This document shows positions 53,545 through 63,215 of a DNA stretch of 64,000 nucleotides, one piece after another (positions within the stretch are counted from its first letter, which is position 1; every line of letters starts with the position of its first letter). A program made the position numbers and the translations under genes. Origin of the DNA: Prorocentrum cordatum (lineage: Eukaryota > Sar > Dinophyceae > Prorocentrales > Prorocentraceae); NCBI GenBank assembly GCA_963575745.1, contig CAUYUJ010010369.1, positions 413,081-477,080 of the forward strand, written 5' to 3'. The notes below the pieces were generated by a model, which was not told the origin of the DNA, ran no database searches, and worked only from the letters and a program-made list of their open reading frames with translations.

Positions 53545-54760
53545 ATGGAGGACTCAGTTTTTATCTATTGCGTCGATGTCCTTAGATATCAGCTGGAGGA
53601 TGTTCGTGGCCCTGCGAGTGCCTTTGCTCGCTCGTTGCTCACGTTGGGGCGTAAGTGTTCCTCAACCTTCAATGTGTGCACGCGGAATGGCGAGGTTCTG
53701 GACCTGAGGGATGCGGCTCCAGCGTTGGTGAAGTGGATCGCGCTCAAGGACTACGAGGCGTACGGCTGGCTGCAGCGGTCGCAGAGGACCGGCGTCATGT
53801 GAGATCCCTGTCACGTCGCGCAAGGATCCCGCAGGCGAGTTGCTGGCACCGATCAGAGGTATGCTGCATCCTGGCCTTAAGGCCAGGCGCTGGGAGCTGG
53901 ATCCTGTGGCGAGGGCAGCGTTACGGACCACAGTACTTGGTGGCCCTTTCTCTCGGGAAAGGTTGCATCAGTATGCATACGCCGAGGACGAATATTGTCG
54001 GAACTGCCCTGGCGTGTGTGTGTGTGTGTGGCACGTTGCATCATAGGTACCGGGCGTGTGCTATGTTCGATGACCTGCGTGGGCACGAGGTGGCGGGTAC
54101 CATTTTGGCCGCTGCTCGCGACACGGTTCCTGGTGATTTGCTGTAATCTCGTGGGCTGTATCCCAACTCGCTCTTGCCAGCCCTTCCCCCTCGCAATGAT
54201 AGTGGGGTTTGGTGCTACGACCGTGATGCCAGAGCCGAGGGCCACTTCACTGTGACAAGGTCTGTCTTCACGGCCGGCTCTTACAAGAAACTTCTACACT
54301 GGGGCATGGCCGACCGTGCTGGTTGGGGCTTCGCGGTGGTGGGGGATGACAGGTACTCTGGCGCCGCCTTTGGGCCTCTCCCAGGACCTCGCCAAACCTT
54401 AGGACGTGCTGAGCTGTACGCAGTGCTGCAGGCCTTGACGGTGGCAGCATTACATATTGTTACCGACTACATGCCGCTGCTGGAGGGCTTCCAGCGACGG
54501 CGACGCTGGTGTACTTCTCCTCGGCGTGAGGATACAGATCTCTGGAAGCGCATATGCCACTATGTTGATGAGCATGGTGGTGTGACCCTGGATGGTGACG
54601 TAAAGGCGCCGATACTTACACGTATCGCATGTGGAAGGTCACTCCAGAGGCGAGACTCGGGAGCGGGGGTGCAACGACCTGGCGGACGTGGCGGCCAAGC
54701 GGGGACGGCGCAGCCACGACCTGCCTCGGGCCATCGCGGAGAGGCACAGCGGCGCCAGAG
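53545..54760 (+). pseudogene. LINE 3' relic: zinc motif and inactivated RNase H
   Basis: Successive plus frames read as the region after RT in a dinoflagellate LINE. 53545-53800 gives F-I-Y-C-V-D-V-L-R-Y-Q-L-E-D-V-R. About 53990-54062 gives a split zinc motif (E-Y-C-R-N-C then H-H-R-Y-R-A-C). Then 54174-54620 gives RNase H: F-T-A-G-S, G-W-G-F-A-V-V, L-G-R-A-E-L-Y-A-V, I-V-T-D-Y. After a frame change C-N-D-L-A-D-V-A-A-K-R-G follows (about 54669-54704). The usual first catalytic Asp (T-D-G-S) is Ala (codon 34 of the 54174 frame). The other acidic positions (E80, D98, the A-D of the last block) remain. At least three frameshifts. Confidence 0.72.
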
Positions 54761-54825
54761 GAGGAGGAGGAGGAGGAGGAGGAGGAGGAGGAGGAGGAGG
54801 AGGGGGAGGAGGAGGAGGAGGAGGC
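54756..54825. repeat. (GGA)n microsatellite
   Basis: Pure GGA run with one GGG, inserted directly after the RNase H relic. Confidence 0.95.
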
Positions 54826-56100
54826 ACATCGTGTGCGCCAAGTGGCGGCCTGGGTCGGCACAGCCTCCCGCACGGTCTTCGACCGCACCGTGCCGCCCGA
54901 CCGCGGCCCTCGTGCCGCGGCGCTGCGCGGGCCCCCCTGCGCCGCCGCCGGGAGCAGCAGCGGGCGGGGCAGCGCGGCGTTCCTCGCGCGCCGGCGTCCC
55001 AGCGCAGGCGCCGCGGCCTGACGGCGAGGCCCTCGCCTTCCCGCACCGTGTGCGGCGCAGGGGCCAAAAGTGGTCTCGTGATCGCTGCTTCGCGTTCGCG
55101 GTCTCCGCCCAAGGTGCTGCGAGGCTCGAGCGGGGAGTGTGTGCATGGTTGCCGAGGCGGCGGCCCTCTGGGGCCTGGAGGGTGTCTTCGCCTGAGGCTT
55201 CCCTCGCTGCGTCTGGCTCCGATGAGGCGGGTGTTTCGGGGAACGTCTGTGGAAGCCGAGGCCCCTCCGAGGCCAGTGCGGCGGCTGGCCCTGCTCTGCT
55301 GAGGCCGCCGCCGACGAAGAGCCGCCGCCCCTGGCAACCGAGGGCCTCGAGCGGCCTCTGGCGCTTCAGCGGGTGCGGTTCAGGGCGGAGGAGGAGCACT
55401 GGGACACGGGCCTTGAGGAGGTGGCGGGCAGGCTGGCCAGAGCCGCTCGCCCCCGAGGCTCCGAGCCCGTGCCCCCCCCCAAACCCCCCTTGCCCCCCAG
55501 TCGCGTGCCAGGACGGCGGACGGCGGGGGACGTCATCGAGGACTGGTCCTCCGGTGGGCCGCGCCCGAAGGCCCCTCGGCTCCTGGCCCCGCCCCCCGCC
55601 GCTGGCCCCAGGGGGCCTGCTCCCCCTGGCGGCCAGTGTGGGCCTCCGCCCTGCGAGAGGACTCGGGCCTCTGGGGGTCCGCGGCGGAGGGGGAGTCCTG
55701 GGCCGCGCGTGATGCTGTCCTCCCTGAAGTCCCCCTCCCCGCTCAAGGCCCTGTAAGGCCTAGTAGCGTTCGGGGGCAATCATATCCGCCTTGCTGGAGC
55801 GCCCAGCCGACGGCCCCGCGCTCGCGGTTCCGGGGCCACTGCGAGGGCACTGCATCCAGTGAGGACTCCACTTATCTTAAGTCCCTCGAGGCGGGTAAGG
55901 ACCCTCTCCGGGGGGAGTGAAGGGGGGACCACCGTCCACTTCTTTCTACGGACGATGCCTGCTTCTGGCTTCGTCTTAGGCAACACTTTTCCTCGTGTTA
56001 TTTTCCGCTCCCGTCGAGTTGCGCGTGCTCGTCGTTTCCCTGCTCGTTCTCTGTCTGTGCTGCTGCTCTGCGCACTCGTTTCGGTCAGGTGGTCCCTCCT
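54826..56100. other. very GC-rich unassigned region
   Basis: Open frames on both strands (54174-55712 +, 54560-55399 -) extend here, but composition explains them. The first part could be further decayed LINE 3' sequence. No domain recognised. Confidence 0.45.
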
Positions 56101-56103
56101 CCT

Positions 56104-56267
56104 GCTTGTCCTCCTCCTCCTCCTCCTCCTCCTCCTCCTCCTCCTCCTGTCCTCCTCCTCCTCCTCCTCCTCCTCCCTCCTCCTCCTCCTCCTCCTCCTC
56201 CTCCTCCTCCTCCTCCTCCTCCTCCTCCTCCTCCTCCTCCTCCTCCTCCTCCTCCTCCTCCTCCTCT
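56104..56267. repeat. (CCT)n microsatellite with TGATGCCTC end
   Basis: CCT triplets, then CTGATGCCTCTGATGCCTTA at 56266. On the minus strand this lies just beyond the presumed 3' end of the LINE and may be its tail. Confidence 0.9.
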
Positions 56268-56418
56268 GATGCCTCTGATGCCTTACCACAGTGGGTCTCA
56301 TGAAACCCTACTGCGACCTGCGCCTTCGCAGGAACACGCCCAAGGTATTAAGAATTAAATAACCTCAGGGAGGAAGGGCGACCGAGCTTCAACGCATTAA
56401 AACTGGCGCCGAATTAAC

Positions 56419-56463
56419 GGGAAGGGCAAGCCCCAGTATTTGTCCGACTGGGGCTCCCTTCCC
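56419..56463 (-). other. stem-loop in the LINE 3' untranslated region
   Basis: GGGAAGGG-CA-AGCCCCAG (56419-56436) pairs with CTGGGGCTCCCTTCCC (56448-56463): 16 bp with a 2-nt bulge and an 11-nt loop, 59 nt beyond the RNase H stop. A second small hairpin, CCTGCG-CCTT-CGCAGG, is at 56317-56332. Some LINEs use a 3' stem-loop for template recognition by RT. That role here is inference. Confidence 0.7.
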
Positions 56464-56521
56464 GCTCTTAATTTATCCAAGGCCTTGCGACTCAGACGGT
56501 TCGGTGGCCTGCACGGGTCTT

Positions 56522-58345
56522 TCAGCAGCTTTTCAGCAGCTTTGTCTGACGCCTCGCGTACGCCCCGCACCGATTACAGAACACAAGAGCATCGATGCAC
56601 CCATCGGCCTTGGGACAGCGGACGGCCCAGAGCCAATGGGAACAATGGGCCAGGGACGCGGGCCTCGGGACTCCAGCACAAGGAAAACTCAAAACCCTAG
56701 CCCTGGACGCCTTCCGAATTCCACACTTGAGACATCCCCAAACACGCCCGAGCCGTTCCAGGGAGTGCCCATTGTGAGGCCTCTCGAGCTCCAGCTGGGG
56801 ACCCTGGGAGGGCTCCGGGCGTCCAGGGAGGGCCCCTCTGTCGGGCCAATCCAAATCTGCCAGCTTCTTCAACACCACACCGTGGTGCAGCATAAGCTCG
56901 GCCGCCGCTTCGTGGGCAGCCGCAAACCTGGCCTCACAGGCTTGAAGCTCTCCTTGGGGCCCTTGGGGGTGTAGTCGTGCGCCCAGCTTCGCAATGCGGT
57001 CGGCCTCCTTATTGCCTATGTGATGGCACCAGGAAGCCCCGTGCACCTCCGCCAGCCGCCACGACACATGAGCCTTCACCCACTTCATCTCGAAGTTGTC
57101 CAGACCCATGTCGTTCACATGGTGCCAGAACTCGCGCCACAGGTGGGCGTACTTCGACTCCGCCGAAACGCAGTACTGCTCACCCCGCCTGAAGTCGTCG
57201 ACCACGACCTTACAGTCACTGACAATAAGTAGAGAGCCAACGCCCTTCTCACGGAGGACGCGCACCACAGCGTAAAGCTCGGCATGCCCAATTTCTTGAC
57301 AATCACCAGGAACCGAACCATACATGCCGCCCTGGAGCCTGCCGTCATGAGTGACCGATACAGCCGACCAGCCACATCTCGTTAACCTTGGGCAGCGCGG
57401 GCACGTTGCAGACCCGTCCACGCAAACGATGCCCTCCCACAGCTCTCGCAGCCCCACTCCCGCTCTCAGGCAAGTCTCTTCCCGGGCAGGAGGTGGGGCC
57501 TCGTGCAATTTGAGGTCGATCAGGCCTCTGGTCATGCCCGCGTCGTCCACGTCGGCGAGCCTCCCCGCCTCGCGAACTCGTTCCAAGCCCCAGGAAGCCG
57601 CCAGCTGGCATGTGCCATCGCAGCAGAAGAGCCTGTGGTGCTGCGTGCCGACGGCGGCGTGGCACCACTGGCAAAGGGGGTCTACCTGGGATCGCTCCTG
57701 GTAGAGATCGTGCTGCGTCACGATGCCGCCCGCGACCAGCGACTCCACCAACGAGACCATCTCCTTGTCTCCGCGCCTCCTCAGCGAGCTAAGGCCGGCA
57801 CGAAGTGGTTCCAAGTCGGGCGCGTGACCAGCTAGGCTCTCGAAGCCTGGGTGCTTTGCCACCTTCATCATCAGGGACCGGGTGGTCCCGCGCTCGATCA
57901 CGGAGGCCACGAACTTTGGACTGACGTCCGTGAGCACCAGCACCTGGCCCTCGTCCGTGGCCCAGCGGTCCCAGCCCGAGAAGCTCCAGCCCAACCTCTC
58001 CAGAGTCTTGAACACGGCGCCAGTCGGGCCATTAGCGCCGGCCCAAGTGGAGGGGCCGCCCTTGCCGTGCACCGCCTTGAAGGCCGCTGGAGGGCGCAAA
58101 CGCGTGTAGCACGCCTTGGCCCAGGCTACCAGAGGCAAGGCGTTGCTCGCGTAGGTGGGGTCCCGTCTCCACCCTCCGTCCTCCTGGATGGCGAACTGTA
58201 CCGTCCTGGATCGCTTGCCCGCCTCGCCTGCCAGCGCCATGGCATTAGTCGTCCGAGCCTGCTGCAAGGCCCTGTCCGGAACTCCGCGCACGCGAGCTCC
58301 ATGAAGCACGGAAGCCAGGCCTCCCGCACGAAAGACCTTGCCGAG
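56522..58345 (-). CDS. LINE ORF2 part 2: zinc motif, RNase H and terminal zinc clusters
   Basis: The open frame starts 58900, but only from about 58340 (K-V-F-R-A-G-G-L-A-S-V-L-H-G, residue 188) does it carry the protein. Order: C410-x2-C413-x7-H-H-x4-C-C (410-427), the zinc knuckle after RT; RNase H ~490-645 with all four acidic residues, D495 (V-D-G-S-A-T), E541 (H-A-E-L-Y-A-V), D562 (V-S-D-C-K) and D634 (K-E-A-D-R-I-A-K), and W-V-K-A-H-V; then C723-x2-C726 ... C741 and C763/C767 ... C775-x2-C778 clusters near the end. It removes RNA during cDNA synthesis. The frame equals that of ORF1 and is one base off the EN-RT frame; a single indel or programmed shift near 58340 would join them. Confidence 0.85.
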   Translation of the reverse strand, partial: LGKVFRAGGLASVLHGARVRGVPDRALQQARTTNAMALAGEAGKRSRTVQFAIQEDGGWRRDPTYASNALPLVAWAKACYTRLRPPAAFKAVHGKGGPSTWAGANGPTGAVFKTLERLGWSFSGWDRWATDEGQVLVLTDVSPKFVASVIERGTTRSLMMKVAKHPGFESLAGHAPDLEPLRAGLSSLRRRGDKEMVSLVESLVAGGIVTQHDLYQERSQVDPLCQWCHAAVGTQHHRLFCCDGTCQLAASWGLERVREAGRLADVDDAGMTRGLIDLKLHEAPPPAREETCLRAGVGLRELWEGIVCVDGSATCPRCPRLTRCGWSAVSVTHDGRLQGGMYGSVPGDCQEIGHAELYAVVRVLREKGVGSLLIVSDCKVVVDDFRRGEQYCVSAESKYAHLWREFWHHVNDMGLDNFEMKWVKAHVSWRLAEVHGASWCHHIGNKEADRIAKLGARLHPQGPQGELQACEARFAAAHEAAAELMLHHGVVLKKLADLDWPDRGALPGRPEPSQGPQLELERPHNGHSLERLGRVWGCLKCGIRKASRARVLSFPCAGVPRPASLAHCSHWLWAVRCPKADGCIDALVFCNRCGAYARRQTKLLKSC

Positions 58346-61300
58346 CCTGGCGCCTGCTTCTTCAAGGCCATGAAGCGCGAGGCGCGGGAGCCGAGCTTCT
58401 GCAGTCGAGCTCGCAGGACGCCCCAGCTGCCAACTCTGCCCATGCCGAAGTCGACCCCGAGGTTCCGGACCGAGTGGTGCAGCTGGAAGCCCCATCTTTT
58501 GAGCTTCCTGGTGGCGCGCTGACCCGCGCCGAGGTTGCTGGAGATCACGTTCCCTTTGGTAAGGGAGATCTTGAAGCCGATCCTCTCCAGCTCGCCGCAC
58601 AACGAGTCTGTGCCCCTGGTGATGGCTGGCTCGATGTCCCGAAGCCGCCCATGAGCAGCCAGCGTCACGTCGTCGACCACCACGTACAGCTTGACCGACC
58701 CCCAGCACCTCAGCAGGGCATCGAGCGGGCTCAGCAAGACCACGCGCAGCAGCGTGGTCGCGAAGCCGCAGCCGGCAACGATGGAGAGCCCCACCTTCAT
58801 CGTCTCGGTCTTCCATCGCCCAACACACAGTCTGCGCTTGCCACCGTACACCGACAGCAGCAACTTGAGCCGTCGAAGAGGAAACCCGTGACGACGGCAA
58901 GCATCAACCAGACCACGGTGCGTGACCCTCTCATAGGCCTTGCTCAAGTCCAGCATTGAGGTGAGACTGTCAAGACCTAGGGCGCTGGCGTGCTCCGCGT
59001 CGAACGCCTGCGCCCAGACAGCATCTTCGCAAGACCGTCCAGCTCCACCATAGAAGAAGCTTCTGTTGTGATGTCTCTCCCAATCCTTAGCCTCATCATG
59101 CCGGAGGCGGCTGAGGAGCCGAACAAGACCGCACAGCAGGCCTATGGGGCGCCAGCCCCCGTCGGGCTTCGCCAGGAAGAAGATGAAGACCTCTCCGACC
59201 TGCGTCGGCATCCTCACCAGGAACTCCACCCAATGGAGTATGATGCAGAGCGCCTCCAGGCCGCCGCTGCTGAGGTGCCCGAAGGACGAGGGGTTGATGC
59301 TATCAATCCCCGTGGCGGTCATCTCCTTGAACTTCCCGGCGGCCTTGATGACGTCGCCGGGCGTCGGCGGGGGAGGGCAATCTTCCAGGAGGTCAGGTGG
59401 GAGGACCTCGTCGAGGTCCAGCGGCTGCTCGATCCCGTGGCGCCAGATGCCCTTGTACTCCTCAGCCAGAGCAGTCAGGGTGGCCCCGATGCCTGCTGGC
59501 CCTCCCTCGATCGACTCCACGTCGGGCGACCACCCGCGCGGCGCGCGGCAAAAGCCATGTGCCGCACCCCCGCTGTCTTTGACCGCGTCCTGGGCCCAGC
59601 TGCGCCATGCCCGAGCTTGCTCCTGGGCGAAACGAGCCTCAAACTTGGCCGCATTTCGTCGACACCTGGCCTCGATCCCGACAACTTCGGAATACATGGC
59701 CGTGCCGAGTCGTCGCAGGCGCCAGCGCATGACCCGCACCTCGTCGGGCCCCAGCTCCTCCTCGCCGAGGTCGTGTGCGACGAGCCTGCCGATTCGCCCC
59801 TGGAGCTCGGCGATGCGCTGACAAAGCCCCGGCCTACGTCCAGCGTGTCGAAGCCGCCGTCGAGCCTCGAGGACCTCCCATACCGTGGCCCCAATTCTGC
59901 GCCACCTCGCTGACAACGGGCACCCCTTGATGTAGGGCCCACCCGTGGCCGTCCGAACAAGCATCTTGCTGAACGAAGGCGGCTCGGCGCGCCCGAGGAA
60001 AGGCTCCTTCTTCTCCTCGATGTGGTACGCGCCCAGCAGGTCCAGCTCCATGAGCCTCACGAACTCGCCGTAGGCCGTGTCCAGACCCTGCTGCGCTGCG
60101 TCCGCCACGCAAGCTGCGGGAACCCCGGCCTCGCAAGCTGCGGGAACCTCCATGGCCACGCAAGCTGCGGGAACCTCATCGGCCACGCAAGCTGCGGGGT
60201 CCCCGCTGGCGGCAGCAGCAGAAATCGCCCTCTGGGCGTCGCGCGCCGAAAACGACCCCTTTTGACTGAAAAGGGTAGTTTTTCCCCTTGCTGATGCCGG
60301 TGTTGCTGAAGCTGCGGGAACCTCTCCGACCACGCGGGCTGCGGGGACCTCCTCGACCACGCGAGCTGTGGGAACCTCCACCGCGGCCGCGCACGCTGCT
60401 GGAGCCTCCTCGGCCACGCAAGCTGTGGGAACCTCCCCTGCCCCGGAAGCTGCGGGGAACTCCTCGGCCTCGCAAGCTGCGGGAACCTCCTCAACCACGC
60501 GAGCAGCCGGAATCTCCTCGGCCTCGCAGGCCGCGGGGACCTCCTCAGACCCCTGGGCGGGGTCGGCCGCGGAGGCGCGGCTGACCTCGCTGGCGCGGGC
60601 GTCCAGGGCCTTAAAGGCCTCGACGGATCGCCGGAGGACCCCCAGCAGCGGCTCCCAGTCGGGCGGCTGAGGGCGGGGCCCAACTGGCAGTCTCCCAGGG
60701 AACCCGCGGGCCCCCTGCATAACCAGCTGCTCCTCGTCGAATGGCTTGCCTCCGAGGCCCAGTCGCACCGCGTAGTGCGGGGCCAAGACACAATTGACCC
60801 TGTGGCACTGCTTGACCCTGCTAGCGAGGCCCGTGCTCACGACGAAATAGTCGATCTCCGAACCCTCGCCAATCCTGCACGTGTTCCGGCCGCAGCTGAC
60901 GAGCATGCCGCCAATCTTCTGCAGCCAGCCCCAATCCTCCAAGGCCGCTGGGTCGCAGTTCCAGTCGCCCCCCAGCACGAACGGCACCTGGACGCTCTGC
61001 AGGTACTCGCCCAGCTGGCCCAAGATCAGCTTGCTCTCGGCGTCCAGCCCCGAGCCAGTGACGAGATAGATCGAGACGCAGAGCACCCCTCCGGGCACCA
61101 TCGCGTTGATCCACTGGGCGCAGACCCGCTCCCTCGGGAGCTTGACCTGGGAGGGCGGCGGGGGGCCCATGCCAATGTGGCCCCTGCATCCAACCCCCAC
61201 TCCGCAGGAGAGGCCGCCCTTCTCTGTGCGCAACGACTCGTGCAGAGCGACCTCCCAGCCTTCCTTCCGGCAGGCCTGCTCCGCCGCGGCGCGCTGGCCT

Positions 61301-61425
61301 GGGGCAACTCCGACCTCCTGCAAGAAGAGGATGTCGCCCTTCGCATCCGTGTTGAGCCACTTCATGAGGCTCCCACGGCTCGTGACGTTCGCCGTTGTCA
61401 GCGCCCACAGCCGTGGGCTGCGCTC
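58335..61425 (-). CDS. LINE ORF2 part 1: AP-type endonuclease and reverse transcriptase
   Basis: The open frame runs 62358-58126, but protein-like sequence begins about 61410 (residue 317 of that frame). Endonuclease: N324; F-L-Q-E (E348); G-G-D-W-N (D465, N467); S-E-I-D-Y-F (D503); final H528 in L-A-P-H-Y-A-V, where the usual S-D-H is A-P-H. Residues 606-752 are a 9-residue repeat linker. RT ~1000-1310: K-P-D-G-G-W-R-P-I-G-L-L (1064-1075); motif A S-M-L-D-L-S-K-A-Y-E-R-V (D1137); motif B region A-G-C-G-F-A-T-T without the usual Q-G; motif C Y-V-V-V-D-D-V-T-L (D1229, D1230). It nicks target DNA and copies the LINE RNA. RT catalytic residues are intact. From about 58340 the true protein continues in the next frame. 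Confidence 0.85.
60105..60545 (-). repeat. 27-bp in-frame repeat in the LINE endonuclease-RT linker
   Basis: About 13 units of a 27-bp repeat (plus strand GCAAGCTGCGGGAACCTCCT + CGGCCAC) encode E-V-P-A-A-C-V-A-E variants (codons 606-752). A non-repeat segment, 60200-60300, encoding T-T-L-F-S-Q-K-G-S-F-S-A-R, interrupts it. Its DNA contains CCCTTTT-GACTG-AAAAGGG, a 7-bp hairpin. Confidence 0.85.
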
Positions 61426-62644
61426 AAAAGCTTGCGACGCCAGGCGCTGGCGCGCCCGCGGCAGCGCTGTCTGAGGCGGCTCCTGGGGCTGCTCTGCCGT
61501 CGCCACCTCGGAGCCGCTTGGGCAAAGGGATGCCCTGGGCTGTGAGGAACTCGGCCAACTGCTTGCTCTTGGTCTCGTCAAGACTGGCGATGGCGGCGCT
61601 GAGCTCTGAGCAGTCCATGTCGTCTCCGCCGTTGCCAGCGCCGCCTGCGGGAGGAGCACCACCAGGAGCATCACCACCAGGAGCCTCGAGATCCAAGACC
61701 TCATTGGCAGCTGTGGCCTTGGCCTCGATCCGCATTTTGCCCACGGCTGCGTAGCGCGAGAGCATCTCGACCGCACTGCCGAGGTCGACCGCTTCCTGGC
61801 CATCGAACTGGCCCTTGACCTCCGCCACGTACTGAGCGGCCAGGGCCGCCTGAGCCACCATCTGCTGCTCCTCCGAGATCTGCTCGGGAGCGGCAGGCGC
61901 CAGCCCAGCAGCCTCAGCCTGGCGCGCCCGCTGGAGCAGGGAATCCGCCTCTGTGTAGGCCTGCTGCGCCTTGGTGCAGTCGAGCTGGGCCGTGTTCCAG
62001 CGCTCCTGCGCTTCACGCAGCGCGTCGACTGCAGCGTCGGCCGCAGTGCGAGCCTTGTCCAGCTTCTGCTGCGCTTTGGACCGCCGCCACATAGCGGTCT
62101 GCACAACTGAGTAATGAGTCTTGGCCTTGGGTGCTTGCTCTCCAGCACCTTCAGCCTTCGGGGGGACGACCTTGGCCTTCTCGGCCTCGCCGATGCTGAC
62201 ACCGCGCTTCTCGAGCAGTGCGATGGCAGCCCGCAGGTCCTCCTCCTCGTCCTTGTCCGTAGCCTTCTCTGAGCCGGGAGCACCGGCCTTGGCCCCCGGA
62301 GCGTTGCCGCCCTTGGAGCCCTTCTTGCCCTTGCCCTTCTTGCTCTTCGTCTTATCACCAGTACCTCCAGTTTCCTCCGGGCCTGCAGCAGCCGCTAATG
62401 CCTTTTGGCGAATGGCCATTGGCGCATTCTTGCCACACTGACGGCAGGACAGCCGGCTGGCCCAGTTGCTTGCCTCCCCGCAGCTGCAACCCCACAGCGG
62501 GGTGCGCGGGCCTGGCAGCACCGTCCCGAGCGAACTCGCTGGCGGCCGCCAGGGCGGAGGAGACAAGCCCCACCACGGCGACCAAGCCTCGCCGTGCGCG
62601 GAACCGCGAGGAGGAGGAGGCTTGCCATCGCGGCGGGTGCCCAT
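61424..62644 (-). CDS. LINE ORF1 protein, 406 aa, RanBP2-type zinc finger and coiled coil
   Basis: The protein starts M-G-T-R-R-D-G-K. Near residues 51-70 it has W-G-C-S-C-x4-N-x6-C-x2-C (W51, C53, C55, N60, C67, C70), a RanBP2-type zinc finger layout with a shortened first Cys pair. Residues ~95-120 are Lys/Gly-rich (basic, probably nucleic-acid binding). Residues ~180-275 form a long Ala/Gln/Glu-rich helix with coiled-coil spacing. An Asp/Met-rich helix (about 345-375, D-D-M-D-C-S-E-L-S-A-A-I-A-S-L) precedes a Gly/Ala-rich tail. This fits an RNA-binding chaperone ORF1p, which packages LINE RNA. The end overlaps the start of the endonuclease frame, suggesting translation of both by frameshift or reinitiation. 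A 9-bp stem-loop (62669-62702) lies 25 bp upstream. Confidence 0.75.
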   Translation of the reverse strand: MGTRRDGKPPPPRGSAHGEAWSPWWGLSPPPWRPPASSLGTVLPGPRTPLWGCSCGEASNWASRLSCRQCGKNAPMAIRQKALAAAAGPEETGGTGDKTKSKKGKGKKGSKGGNAPGAKAGAPGSEKATDKDEEEDLRAAIALLEKRGVSIGEAEKAKVVPPKAEGAGEQAPKAKTHYSVVQTAMWRRSKAQQKLDKARTAADAAVDALREAQERWNTAQLDCTKAQQAYTEADSLLQRARQAEAAGLAPAAPEQISEEQQMVAQAALAAQYVAEVKGQFDGQEAVDLGSAVEMLSRYAAVGKMRIEAKATAANEVLDLEAPGGDAPGGAPPAGGAGNGGDDMDCSELSAAIASLDETKSKQLAEFLTAQGIPLPKRLRGGDGRAAPGAASDSAAAGAPAPGVASF

Positions 62645-62668
62645 AGAGAGTCGTTCCTGAACAGGCTC

Positions 62669-62702
62669 CTGCTGACGGAGCCGTTCTGAATCACGTCAGC
62701 AG
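62669..62702 (-). other. stem-loop upstream of LINE ORF1
   Basis: CTGCTGACG (62669-62677) and CGTCAGCAG (62694-62702) are perfect complements with a 16-nt loop, 25 bp upstream of the ORF1 ATG on the minus strand. It may belong to the 5' UTR. Confidence 0.5.
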
Positions 62703-62737
62703 AAGCTCCCTCGCCCGCAGGCTTAGGAGCCAGAACG

Positions 62738-62800
62738 GCTCTCCTCCTCCTCCTCCGCCTCCTCCTCCTCCTCCTCCTCCTCCTCCTCCTCCTCCTCCGC
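62738..62800. repeat. (CCT)n microsatellite
   Basis: CCT triplets with one CCG interruption, at the 5' side of the LINE. Confidence 0.95.
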
Positions 62801-63039
62801 AAGCTGCTACCATCTGTGACTGGCCCCCCGTGGCGTTGAGCCCCCTCAGCTGCAAACCGACGGGGCGGCGGAGGAACGGCCGTCCCATCGCACACCCGGC
62901 CCCTGCGCACGCGCGAGCAGGACCCGGGCTGGATCCGAGGGCCCCCTCGCGAGGACTCCGGGGCCCAGCCCGACGCGCAGGTCTTCGAGAGCGTTCCGAC
63001 CTGGATCTCGAGGCAAACCCAGCCGCGGCGACGAGGAGT

Positions 63040-63215
63040 GTGAGGCGCACGCTAGCACGGATTAAGAATCCGTGGGTCTGGCGCGTGGGCGCTAGATCCA
63101 CGGATCGCGGACCGTAGCCCTCGTAACATGGCCCCAATGTCGCCTGATCTTGTGACGGAGCGCGCTGACTTGATATGGAAACGGAACCCGTCGCTACGGT
63201 GATAGGCTATAGAAG
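63040..63215. mobile_element. hairpin element, copy 1
   Basis: 63068-63083 ATCCGTGGGTCTGGCG pairs with 63090-63105 CGCTAGATCCACGGAT around a 6-nt loop (14 Watson-Crick and 2 G-T pairs). An alternative hairpin CACGGATT-AAG-AATCCGTG (63056-63074) competes for the same strand. Downstream TATGGAAACGGAACCCGTCG matches copy 2. Confidence 0.72.

Larger units (their letters stand above)
56310..62644 (-). mobile_element. nearly complete dinoflagellate-type LINE (non-LTR retrotransposon)
   Basis: Reading leftward: ORF1 (62644-61424), endonuclease and RT (61.42-58.34 kb), RNase H and zinc clusters (58.34-56.52 kb), then a presumed 3' UTR with a stem-loop (56419-56463). Total about 6.3 kb. ORF1 and the RNase H part share one reading frame; the EN-RT part lies one base out from them. 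So either two recoding events or two compensating indels are involved. No target-site duplication could be defined, as both outer edges run into CCT/GGA microsatellite. It is the best-preserved element in the window. Confidence 0.85.

Noticed and set aside
54100-54125. Dinoflagellate spliced-leader relic (CCATTTTGGC match)
   Set aside because: Only about 10 bases match, and they lie within the LINE relic's coding stretch. A similar chance match at 46434 lies inside the hAT MITE.
61424-62358. Upstream 300 residues of the 1410-codon LINE frame as protein
   Set aside because: This part is the Arg/Ser-rich shadow of ORF1 in another frame; protein-like sequence begins only at about 61410.
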